A DNA stretch of 8,636 nt. Source: an uncultured Oscillospiraceae bacterium. GTDB taxonomy: Bacteria > Bacillota > Clostridia > Oscillospirales > Oscillospiraceae. Below, in pieces: positions 1 through 5,407 of this stretch. The stretch's first letter is position 1, and every line of letters starts with the position of its first letter. The position numbers and the translations under genes are program-made. Under the pieces are notes generated by a model, which saw nothing but the letters and a program-made list of their open reading frames with translations, was not told where the DNA came from and did not search any database. The stretch is taken from positions 1 through 8,636 of the forward strand of contig CAJOFW010000127.1 of the NCBI GenBank assembly GCA_905234005.1, in the 5' to 3' direction.

Positions 1-55
1 CGAATACGTCGTTATACGCCTCGAGCAGCTTTTCCGACACGTCCTTATCCTGCAT
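1..55 (-). CDS. 5' end of a probable Rpn-like PD-(D/E)XK nuclease / putative transposase (partial)
   Basis: Only the first 18 codons are present; the gene continues off the left edge. It begins MQDKDVSEKLLEAYNDVF. A start of the form 'DxSEKLLExYNDVF' is one I associate from memory with the abundant gut-Firmicute proteins annotated as Rpn family recombination-promoting nuclease/putative transposase, which contain a PD-(D/E)XK nuclease fold. The ATG at 53-55 is preceded, reading on the minus strand, by AAAGGGGGC with a spacer of about six bases, so the start is well supported. The family call rests on a very short N-terminus: the catalytic residues lie outside the window, so function cannot be judged from the sequence. 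If correct, this is a multicopy, mobile-associated gene family next to the palindromic element at 121-170. Confidence 0.5.
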   Translation of the reverse strand, partial: MQDKDVSEKLLEAYNDVF

Positions 56-120
56 GACTGCCCCCTTTCATTGTATCCCATGCCGGGGAAAATGGCAAGC
101 GCGAAGGGCGAAAATGCGTC

Positions 121-170
121 ATGGGGACGGCTCCCCGTCGGGCGCGGAGCGCGGGCGGAGCCGTCCCCAT
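121..170. repeat. Palindromic element with GGGGACGG motif
   Basis: Two perfect 14-base arms, ATGGGGACGGCTCC (121-134) and GGAGCCGTCCCCAT (157-170), flank a 22-base GC-rich loop. It lies between the 3' end of the symporter gene (stop at 188) and the start of the Rpn-like gene. It could act as a stem-loop terminator for the symporter gene, but the bases after it on the minus strand (ATGACGCATTTTCG) hold only four T's, some distance away, so it is a poor intrinsic terminator. The ten-base core ATGGGGACGG recurs at 8207-8216. The GGGGACGG core recalls REP-like palindromes common in intergenic regions of gut Firmicutes; that link is from memory, not from a search. Confidence 0.6.
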
Positions 171-187
171 GAACCGGAATCCGCGTT

Positions 188-1429
188 TTACTCCGTCGTC
201 GTCCCCGCCCTGCCGAGACGCTTCTGCAGCCAGTCCTTTCCGTCCACGAACCGGGAGACGATGTAGGACGCGACGTAGTCGCCGGCGGCGTTGACCATCG
301 TGGCGGGGGGATCGACGAGGTCGCCGATGGCGATCGCGATCGGGAACGCGACCGCGAGCTGGTCGGGGAAGAACAGCGTGCACAGCACAAGCTCGCCCGT
401 GCCGCCGCCGCCGGGGATGCCGCTCATCGCGACGGACGAGAACACGGCCACGACGATGGCCAGAATCGCCTCGCCGGTGCCGAAGTCCTTGCCGAACATA
501 CCGAACAGGAACGCGACCTTGATGATGGCGCTCATGGCGGAGCCGTCCATGTGCATCGTCGCGCCCATGGGAAGGACGATGTCGGAGACCTCCTTCGAGA
601 TGCCTGTCTCCTCGGCGACCTCCATGTTGGTCGGGATCGTCGCGACGGACGAGCAGGTGCCGAAGGACACCGCCGCCGGGCGGAACAGGTGCCGGAACAT
701 CTCCCTCGCGGCCCCCCTGCCGCCGCCGAAACGGGCATACAGCGGGAACGCGATGAACATATACGCGAAGCAGACGACGTAATACACGATGATCGTGCGG
801 GCGTAGCTGCTGATGAAGTCGCTGCCGTGCACGGCGACGAGGGTGGCGAAGAAGCCGAAGAAGCCGATCGGCGCGTAGTAGGTGATGATCTTGACGGTCT
901 TCATGATGCAGCCCGTGAGATCCTCAAGCAGCTTCGCGGTCTTCGTCTCAGGTCCGCCGTTTAACTGGATGCCGAAGCCGAAGAAGATCGCCGCGATGAT
1001 GAGCGGCAGGATCGCCCGACGGCTCCACAGCTCGGAGAAGTCGGGCTTGGTGAAGAAGTTGATGATCATGTCCGCGAGGCCGAGGGTGCTCGGCTCCGTC
1101 TCCTCGTACGCGGGGGTGACGGTGACGATGGGGAGGAAGCGGACGATGACATACATGATGACGGCGGCGATGCCGGCGGTGCACAGGAACGTGACGACGG
1201 TCACGCCCATGACCTTGCCGGCGCGGCGGGCGCTGCCCATGTTCGCGATGGCGGAGGCGATGGAGCAGAACACCATCGGCACGACGACGCAGAACATGAG
1301 GTTGATGAACACGGTGCCGAGCGGCTCAAGGCACGTCGCCCCCGGCCACACCGCGCCCGTGACGCAGCCGGCGACGATCGCGATCAGCATCGCGAGGATG
1401 AACCAGTAGTTCTTCAGAAAGGCTTTCAT
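188..1429 (-). CDS. DAACS-family sodium:dicarboxylate / amino-acid symporter
   Basis: A 413-residue polytopic membrane protein of the dicarboxylate/amino acid:cation symporter family (GltP/GltT/SstT group), importing an amino acid or dicarboxylate with Na+ or H+. Family landmarks are in order: a hydrophobic N-terminal scaffold; the serine-rich re-entrant loop HP1 (SFGTCSSVATIPTNMEVAEE); the TM7 cation motif MHMDGSA (NMDGT in the family); HP2 with GIPGGGGTGE; and the TM8 substrate segment DLVDPPATMVNAAGD near residues 370-384. The length matches the family. The ATG at 1427-1429 is chosen because GAGGG sits about seven bases upstream; an in-frame GTG ten codons earlier lies at the predicted transcription start and is unlikely to be used. 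In TM8 the arginine that binds the acidic side chain in archaeal GltPh is replaced by alanine (residue 376), while the preceding Asp (373), Asn380 and Asp384 remain. A neutral or otherwise non-acidic substrate is therefore plausible. It has its own promoter. Confidence 0.9.
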   Translation of the reverse strand: MKAFLKNYWFILAMLIAIVAGCVTGAVWPGATCLEPLGTVFINLMFCVVVPMVFCSIASAIANMGSARRAGKVMGVTVVTFLCTAGIAAVIMYVIVRFLPIVTVTPAYEETEPSTLGLADMIINFFTKPDFSELWSRRAILPLIIAAIFFGFGIQLNGGPETKTAKLLEDLTGCIMKTVKIITYYAPIGFFGFFATLVAVHGSDFISSYARTIIVYYVVCFAYMFIAFPLYARFGGGRGAAREMFRHLFRPAAVSFGTCSSVATIPTNMEVAEETGISKEVSDIVLPMGATMHMDGSAMSAIIKVAFLFGMFGKDFGTGEAILAIVVAVFSSVAMSGIPGGGGTGELVLCTLFFPDQLAVAFPIAIAIGDLVDPPATMVNAAGDYVASYIVSRFVDGKDWLQKRLGRAGTTTE

Positions 1430-1464
1430 GGGGAATCCCTCTTTTCTTTTTGTTTTCACAGCAT

Positions 1465-1493
1465 ATTATACATGGCGAGGGTGAAAAACGCAA
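1465..1493 (-). promoter_or_regulatory. Sigma-A promoter of the DAACS symporter gene
   Basis: On the minus strand TTGCGT (1493-1488), a 17-base spacer and a perfect TATAAT (1470-1465). The predicted start near 1458 leaves a leader of about 29 bases with the GAGGG ribosome binding site. The position supports independent transcription of the symporter gene and the ATG at 1429 as its start. Confidence 0.65.
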
Positions 1494-1505
1494 CAAAAAA
1501 TTATG

Positions 1506-2186
1506 TCAATCTGCGCGCCCGTTTGCGCATTTTGACGAACCGAGGATCAGCGGCACAAGCTCGCCGCAGGCGCGGGCGACGGTGTCCGCACCGTGGGCGC
1601 GGAGGAATTCCTCGCCGCGATAGCCCCACGCGGCGGCGATGCAGGCCGTACCGGCGTTTCGGGCGGTCTCGATGTCGGTGTCCGAGTCGCCGATGTAGAC
1701 GGCGTCCGCCGGGGCGACGCCCATGCGTTCGAGCACGGCGAACACCGCGTCCGGCGCGGGCTTGACGGCGACGCCCTCGCGGATGCCGACCGTCTCGTCG
1801 AACAGGCCGGGGAAGTACCGGGCCGAGAGCCGCTGCGCCGCCCCGTCGGGCTTGTTCGTGACGACCGCGAGGCGCACGCCGGCGTCGCGGAGCGTATGCA
1901 GGGCGTCGAGCAGGCCGGGATACGGCCGCGTCAGGTTCTCGGCGTGCTGCTCGTAATAGGCTCGGTAGCCGTCGAGGGCGGCGGCGATGCGGGCCTCGTC
2001 CGTCCCGGCGGGAACGGCCCGCTCCATGAGCCGTCTGACGCCGTTTCCGATGAACCGCCGCACCTCGTCCCGTGTGCGCGGCGGATAGCCGAACCGGGCG
2101 AGGGCGACGTTCACGGCGGCGTGAAGATCGTCCAGTGTGTCGAGGACGGTGCCGTCCATGTCAAACAACGCTGCTTTGTATTTCAT
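1506..2186 (-). CDS. gph: HAD-superfamily phosphatase, phosphoglycolate phosphatase type
   Basis: A 226-residue cytoplasmic HAD subfamily IA hydrolase with all four motifs. Motif I is DMDGT (residues 9-13, nucleophile Asp9, acid/base Asp11); motif II is the Thr in VVTNKP; motif III is the Lys in GVAVKPAPD; motif IV is IGDSDTD, which binds Mg2+. The helical cap includes FIGNGVRRLMERAV, similar to the cap of bacterial Gph. The likely reaction is dephosphorylation of 2-phosphoglycolate arising from DNA repair or metabolism, but related HAD-IA enzymes hydrolyse pyrophosphate (PpaX) or other phosphomonoesters, so the substrate is not certain. The ATG at 2184-2186 is preceded by CGGAGGAAAGC, an ideal ribosome binding site. 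An earlier in-frame ATG overlaps the predicted promoter. The gene is divergent from the nucleoside kinase gene. Confidence 0.85.
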   Translation of the reverse strand: MKYKAALFDMDGTVLDTLDDLHAAVNVALARFGYPPRTRDEVRRFIGNGVRRLMERAVPAGTDEARIAAALDGYRAYYEQHAENLTRPYPGLLDALHTLRDAGVRLAVVTNKPDGAAQRLSARYFPGLFDETVGIREGVAVKPAPDAVFAVLERMGVAPADAVYIGDSDTDIETARNAGTACIAAAWGYRGEEFLRAHGADTVARACGELVPLILGSSKCANGRAD

Positions 2187-2217
2187 GCTTTCCTCCGGTG
2201 GCTGTGGATTTTTTGCC

Positions 2218-2246
2218 ATTATAGCACGTTTCACGCGGTTTTGCTT
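2218..2246 (-). promoter_or_regulatory. Extended -10 promoter of the HAD phosphatase gene
   Basis: On the minus strand TGCTATAAT (2226-2218) is a perfect extended -10 element. The -35 at 17-base spacing (AAGCAA, 2246-2241) is poor, as expected where the extended -10 compensates. One copy of TTTCACGC (2229-2236) lies in the spacer. Confidence 0.65.
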
Positions 2247-2273
2247 TTCATTTCACGCAAAATGGTGTAGAAT
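2245..2273 (+). promoter_or_regulatory. Probable promoter of the nucleoside kinase gene
   Basis: TTTTCA (2245-2250), a 17-base spacer and TAGAAT (2268-2273), with the kinase ATG 35 bases after the -10. The -35 matches the consensus at four of six positions. A second copy of TTTCACGC (2251-2258) lies in the spacer. It is divergent from, and abuts, the phosphatase promoter. Confidence 0.45.
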
Positions 2274-2307
2274 CACAGTATCAGCGCCGTGTGCGCGGGA
2301 GGACAAC

Positions 2308-3981
2308 ATGGAAAAAAGGAAGCTCTGCGCCGTCACCGTGGACGGCAGGACAAAAAAATACCCGTACGGCACGACATACGAGGCAATCGCCGCCGATCAT
2401 CAGGCCGCGTACGACAGCGACATCCTGCTCGTGCTGCGAAACGGGAAGCTGCGGGAGCTGCACAAGCCCCTGCGCCGGGACTGTTCGCTCACGTTTCTGA
2501 CCGCCCGGGACAAGCCCGGCGCCCAGACGTATGAGCGCAGCGCGATATTCCTGTTTCTGAAGGCGTTTCACGACACGGTCGGCGCCGGCCGCGTCGACCA
2601 CCTGAGCGTCGATCACAGCGTCGGGCAGGCGCTGTTCATCCGAGCGTCCGGCGAATTTACGATCTGCGAGGCGTTTCTGCGCCGCGTACAGACGCGGATG
2701 GAGGAGCTTGTCGCCCGGGCGCTGCCGATCGAAAAGCGGGATATGGATCTCGACGACGCGATCGCGTATTTTCGCGCAAACGGCATGGAGGACAAGGCGG
2801 AGGCGATGCGCTGCCGCCTCGGCTCGACCGTGAACGTCTACGAGCTGGACGGCTACGTCGACTACTTTTACGGCTACATGGCGCCGAACACGCGGTATAT
2901 CCGGCATTTCGAGCTGCTGCCCGCGCAGCCGGGGGCGATGTATCTGCTTCTTCCGGCGCAGTCCGACCCGAACCGGCTCGGGGAGCGGCCCGTGTCCGGC
3001 GCAGTGTTCCGGGCGCAGTACGAGGCGACGCTCCACGCCGAACGCCTCGGCTTCACCGGCGTCGGCGCGCTGAACGACTGGATCTCCCGGGATCGGGCGC
3101 GGGAGCTGATCCTCATGCAGGAGGCGCTGATGGAGAAGCAGATCGCCGACATCGCCCGGCAGATCGCGGCGCGGCCGGACGTGCGCTTTGTCATGATCGC
3201 GGGGCCGTCGTCCTCGGGCAAGACGACGTTCTCCCACCGGCTCGCGACGCAGCTTTTCGCCTGCGGCCTCACGCCGCACGCCGTCGCGACCGACAACTAC
3301 TTCAAAAACCGCGAGGACACGCCCCGGGACGAGGACGGGCAGTACGATTTCGAATGTCTCGAGGCCATGGACACGGAGGCGTTCAACCGCGATATGCTCC
3401 GTCTGCTCGACGGCGAGACCGTGGAGCTGCCCCGCTTCAACTTCAAGACCGGCTCCCGCGAATACGCCGGCGATATGCTGACGCTCGGCGCGGGGGACGT
3501 GCTCGTCATCGAGGGCATCCACTGCCTGAACGACGCGCTGTCCCACGCCCTGCCGGCGGAGCGCAAATTCCGCGTGTACATAAGCTGCCTCACGACGCTG
3601 AACATCGACAGCCACAACCGCATCCCGTCCACCGACGCGAGGCTTCTGCGCCGCATCACCCGCGACGCCCGCGCCCGCGGCACGTCCGCCGCCGGGACAA
3701 TCGCGATGTGGCCGTCCGTCCGACGGGGCGAGGAAAAACACATCTACCCGTATCAGGACAGGGCCGACGCGGTGTTCAACTCGGCGCTGCTGTATGAGTT
3801 CAGCCTGCTGCGGCCGTACATCGAGCCGCTTCTTTACGCCATCCGCCCGGACGACCCGACCTACCTCGAGGCCCGGCGGCTGCTGAAATTTTTGAGCTAC
3901 TTCCTCCCCATCCCGTCCGACGCCGTCCCGCCCACGTCGATCGCCAGGGAATTCATCGGCGGCGGGTGCTACCAGACGTAA
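2308..3981 (+). CDS. Nucleoside (uridine-like) kinase with TGS and ThrRS-like N-terminal domains
   Basis: A 557-residue cytoplasmic protein with three parts. Residues about 5-65 look like a TGS domain. Residues about 70-230 follow the N2 (editing/SAD) domain of threonyl-tRNA synthetase closely: ALPIEKRDMDLDDAIAYF and the segment around APNTRYIRHFELL have direct counterparts there. Residues about 290-557 are a P-loop kinase of the uridine kinase/phosphoribulokinase group, with Walker A GPSSSGKT (299-306), the DNYF segment and DVLVIEGIH as the Walker B-like strand. It probably phosphorylates a nucleoside, perhaps uridine or cytidine, with NTP; substrate and regulator are unproven. The four metal/editing residues of ThrRS (HxxxH and CxxxH) are replaced by Arg77, Phe81, Phe187 and Met191, so the N2 fold is kept without editing chemistry. 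The ATG at 2308 follows GGGAGG at a five-base spacing; the reading frame extends further upstream but overlaps the divergent promoters. Probably cotranscribed with the EamA gene. Confidence 0.87.
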   Translation: MEKRKLCAVTVDGRTKKYPYGTTYEAIAADHQAAYDSDILLVLRNGKLRELHKPLRRDCSLTFLTARDKPGAQTYERSAIFLFLKAFHDTVGAGRVDHLSVDHSVGQALFIRASGEFTICEAFLRRVQTRMEELVARALPIEKRDMDLDDAIAYFRANGMEDKAEAMRCRLGSTVNVYELDGYVDYFYGYMAPNTRYIRHFELLPAQPGAMYLLLPAQSDPNRLGERPVSGAVFRAQYEATLHAERLGFTGVGALNDWISRDRARELILMQEALMEKQIADIARQIAARPDVRFVMIAGPSSSGKTTFSHRLATQLFACGLTPHAVATDNYFKNREDTPRDEDGQYDFECLEAMDTEAFNRDMLRLLDGETVELPRFNFKTGSREYAGDMLTLGAGDVLVIEGIHCLNDALSHALPAERKFRVYISCLTTLNIDSHNRIPSTDARLLRRITRDARARGTSAAGTIAMWPSVRRGEEKHIYPYQDRADAVFNSALLYEFSLLRPYIEPLLYAIRPDDPTYLEARRLLKFLSYFLPIPSDAVPPTSIAREFIGGGCYQT

Positions 3982-4049
3982 TGCCCTTTCCGGGAAAAAA
4001 CAAATCGTGGACGTTTACGTCATTGACAACGCAGAAAGGCGGATAAATC

Positions 4050-4922
4050 ATGCTTCGTGCACTGCCCAACCGCACAAAGGGCGTGCTGTGCATCCTGTGC
4101 GCCGCGCTGTGCTTCTCCGGGATGAGCGCCTTTGTGCACCTCGCGGGGGATCTGCCGGTATTTGAGAAGGCGTTCTTCCGCAATTTTATCGCGGCGATCA
4201 TCGTGTTCTGCATGATCCGGGCGCGGCATATTCCGATACGAATCGAGAAGGACGGCCGCCTGTTCGTGCTTCTGCGCTGCGTATTCGGCACGGCGGGGCT
4301 TGTGCTGAACTTCTACGCCATCGACCGGCTCGACCTCGCGGACGCGAATATGCTCAACAAGCTCTCGCCGTTTTTCGCGATCATCTTCTCGTATTTCCTG
4401 CTCCGGGAGCGGGTACGGCCCGTGCAGGCCGCCGCCGTGGCCGGGGCGTTTCTCGGGGCGCTGTGCATCATCCGGCCCACGGGCGCGAACATGGCGCTGC
4501 TGCCCGCGATCGGCGGGTTTTTCGGCGGCATGGGCGCCGGCGCGGCGTATACCTGTCTGCGCCGGGCGACGAGCCAGGGTGTCAGGAGCCAGATCGTCGT
4601 GCTGTGCTTTTCGTGCTTCTCGTGCCTGTTCACGCTGCCGTTCATCGCGGCGCATTTCGTGATGCCGACCGCGCCGCAGCTTCTGTGCCTTCTGATGTGC
4701 GGCGTATGCGGCGCGTTCGGGCAGGCGGCGTACACGTTCGCCCCGGCCCGGGAGATATCGGTGTACGACTACACGCAGGTCATATTCAGCGCGGTCATGG
4801 GCTATTTCCTGTTCGGCCAGACCCCCGACGCCCTGAGCTTCATCGGCTACGCCGTCATCATCACGATGGCCGTCGTGAGCTTCGTCTACAACAACCGCGC
4901 AGCGGACAGCGCGGCGGGGTGA
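4050..4922 (+). CDS. EamA/DMT-family small-molecule transporter
   Basis: A 290-residue membrane protein with about ten hydrophobic segments arranged as two repeated EamA halves, the usual length for the drug/metabolite transporter superfamily (RhaT/YdcZ-like permeases). Typical landmarks are an N-terminal GVLCILCAALCFSGMSAF helix, FFRNFIAA at the start of the third helix, a LNKLSPFFAIIFSYFLLRER segment ending the first half, and FGQTPDALSFIGYAVIITM near the C-terminus. Exporters and importers of amino acids, nucleosides or other metabolites all occur in this family, and the sequence alone does not give the substrate. The ATG at 4050 is preceded by AAAGGCGG with a seven-base spacer. The gene starts 68 bp after the kinase gene on the same strand with no convincing terminator or promoter between, so one transcript is likely. 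A link to nucleosides is conceivable from this neighbour but is inference only. Confidence 0.88.
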   Translation: MLRALPNRTKGVLCILCAALCFSGMSAFVHLAGDLPVFEKAFFRNFIAAIIVFCMIRARHIPIRIEKDGRLFVLLRCVFGTAGLVLNFYAIDRLDLADANMLNKLSPFFAIIFSYFLLRERVRPVQAAAVAGAFLGALCIIRPTGANMALLPAIGGFFGGMGAGAAYTCLRRATSQGVRSQIVVLCFSCFSCLFTLPFIAAHFVMPTAPQLLCLLMCGVCGAFGQAAYTFAPAREISVYDYTQVIFSAVMGYFLFGQTPDALSFIGYAVIITMAVVSFVYNNRAADSAAG

Positions 4923-5014
4923 TATCCGCGCACGCCCGGGCATAGCTTGGCGCTGAACCGCTGCCATGACCGAACGCCGCGCCGCCCGCGTGCCCGAAAA
5001 ATTTCCGGCGCTTG

Positions 5015-5043
5015 TTGACAGCATCCATCTTCGTTGCTATAAT
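5015..5043 (+). promoter_or_regulatory. Perfect consensus promoter of a putative antisense RNA
   Basis: TTGACA (5015-5020), exactly 17 bases, TATAAT (5038-5043), with TGC before the -10, giving an extended TGCTATAAT. All twelve core bases match. It points rightward into the 3' end of the small minus-strand gene at 5100-5195, and no protein gene with a ribosome binding site lies downstream on this strand. The predicted start is near 5050. Confidence 0.85.
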
Positions 5044-5049
5044 GAAAAT

Positions 5050-5114
5050 ACAAAAGGGCGCTGCTACTTGTGTTGACCGCTCGGGGGCTAGCCGGGCGGT
5101 CAACAAGCTTTTGG
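5050..5114 (+). ncRNA. Putative short antisense RNA (type I antitoxin candidate)
   Basis: Inferred transcript from the consensus promoter at 5015-5043. It would be fully complementary to the 3' UTR and the last codons of the small hydrophobic-peptide mRNA. It contains a stem-loop with perfect ten-base arms (5071-5080 and 5096-5105), extendable by CTTG/CAAG across a two-base bulge, followed by CTTTTGG; the end near 5113 is an estimate and the terminator is weak. Convergent transcription with overlap at the 3' ends is the layout of Bacillus type I antitoxins such as RatA and SR4. Its existence is predicted from promoter strength and position only. Confidence 0.5.
5071..5105. terminator. Stem-loop at the convergent 3' ends of the small gene and the antisense RNA
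   Basis: Perfect arms TGTTGACCGC (5071-5080) and GCGGTCAACA (5096-5105). The stem can extend inward by a T/G wobble and three further pairs, leaving a seven-base loop. It overlaps the stop codon of the small gene (5100-5102). The T-tracts after it are short on the plus strand (CTTTT, 5108-5112) and distant on the minus strand (CCTTTTGTATTTT), so termination efficiency is uncertain. Confidence 0.5.
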
Positions 5115-5195
5115 TGATATGTACATCATGATCAAAATGACCAGAATGAAGCATATCAGGAAGCGAAGGACTTTCATCCAACGATTCTTTCCCAT
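5100..5195 (-). CDS. 31-residue single-span hydrophobic peptide (putative type I toxin)
   Basis: A 31-codon gene. The peptide starts MGKNRWMKVLR, with four basic residues in the first eleven. It continues as one uncharged hydrophobic span (residues 12-26, FLICFILVILIMMYI) and ends SPKAC. This is the look of small membrane-inserting toxins of type I toxin-antitoxin systems; I do not recognise a named family. The start is strongly supported: GGAGGTGA, an eight-base match to the 16S anti-Shine-Dalgarno, lies five bases before the ATG. That site is buried in an eight-pair hairpin, and the mRNA leader is complementary to the 3' end of the gene and its UTR, which is how several type I toxin mRNAs are kept silent. 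A consensus promoter on the other strand drives RNA into its 3' end. Alternatives are a small membrane regulatory peptide or a leader peptide, but no gene follows it on this strand until beyond the convergent EamA gene. The real-gene call is firm; the toxin function is inferred. Confidence 0.7.
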   Translation of the reverse strand: MGKNRWMKVLRFLICFILVILIMMYISPKAC

Positions 5196-5282
5196 AGGCT
5201 TCACCTCCCTTCACAGGGAAGTGGCCGACCGCCGTAAGCAGCGCTCTTTCGCCGGATTTCTCCGGTAACCCCTTCCGGGGCT
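5196..5282 (-). promoter_or_regulatory. Structured mRNA leader of the small peptide gene, with sequestered ribosome binding site
   Basis: Reading the minus strand from the predicted 5' end, there are three hairpins. The first is CCCC-GGAA-GGGG (5280-5269) and the second CCGGA-GAAA-TCCGG (5265-5252); both have GNRA tetraloops. The third, CACTTCCC with GGGAGGTG (5223-5216 and 5209-5202), has one G-U pair and a six-base loop, and it encloses the Shine-Dalgarno sequence. Between the second and third lie GCGCTGCT and GGCGGTC, complementary to AGCAGCGC in the 3' UTR and to GACCGCC around the stop codon; the pairings are nested, so both can form together. The first hairpin would sit at the very 5' end of the RNA, a common stabilising feature. 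Confidence 0.6.
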
Positions 5283-5288
5283 GTTGCT

Positions 5289-5318
5289 ATTCTGCAGGAG
5301 CAGCGCGCATTTTGTCAA
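5289..5318 (-). promoter_or_regulatory. Promoter of the small peptide gene
   Basis: On the minus strand a perfect TTGACA (5318-5313), an 18-base spacer and CAGAAT (5294-5289, four of six consensus bases). The predicted start near 5282 gives a leader of about 87 bases. It lies directly downstream of the gdhA terminator, so the small gene is insulated from gdhA transcription. Confidence 0.6.
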
Positions 5319-5334
5319 TTCCATAATATAAAAC

Positions 5335-5371
5335 GCGGGAGCGGTTTGACGTGAGGTCTAACCGCTCCCGC
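5335..5371 (-). terminator. Rho-independent terminator of gdhA (possibly bidirectional)
   Basis: Perfect twelve-base arms GCGGGAGCGGTT (5335-5346) and AACCGCTCCCGC (5360-5371), with a further GAC/GTC pairing across one T-T mismatch and a GTGAG loop. The minus-strand continuation is GTTTTATATT; the plus-strand continuation is TGGTTTTAT. It starts 37 bases after the gdhA stop codon. Confidence 0.85.
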
Positions 5372-5407
5372 TGGTTTTATGCTGATTTTATATTGTATCC
5401 GGGTCGA

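Noticed and set aside
1504..1509. Minus-strand TTGACA near the stop codon of the HAD phosphatase gene as the symporter -35.
   Set aside because: It is 33 bases from the TATAAT at 1465-1470; TTGCGT at 1488-1493 has the right 17-base spacing.
1512..1529. TGCGC/GCGCA stem at the 3' end of the HAD phosphatase gene followed by T6 as a terminator.
   Set aside because: Only five pairs, inside the coding sequence, with eight or more bases before the T-run; too weak to call.
2281..3741. 486-codon minus-strand frame antisense to the nucleoside kinase.
   Set aside because: Arg/Val/Gly-rich translation without domain signatures or a ribosome binding site; the plus-strand kinase has all family motifs.
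4010..4021. GACGT-TT-ACGTC dyad between the kinase and EamA genes.
   Set aside because: Five-base arms with a two-base centre and no T-tract; too short to support a terminator or operator.
4023..4028. TTGACA before the EamA gene as a -35 element.
   Set aside because: A -10 at proper spacing would overlap the start codon, and no TATAAT-like bases are there.
4861..5214. 117-codon minus-strand reading frame crossing the small gene and the end of the EamA gene.
   Set aside because: It is out of frame with the small gene, overlaps the EamA coding end and the antisense promoter, and shows no protein-like domain. The short gene has the correctly spaced Shine-Dalgarno.
5128..5268. 47-codon plus-strand reading frame, rich in Arg and Lys, antisense to the small hydrophobic peptide.
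   Set aside because: It has no ribosome binding site before the ATG, and its composition is the mirror of the minus-strand gene, whose Shine-Dalgarno and promoter are strong.
5015..5320. Possible member of the Fst/par plasmid toxin family.
   Set aside because: par depends on direct repeats that make the antisense 5' end complementary to the toxin leader. Here the repeats are inverted and the peptide sequence does not resemble Fst.
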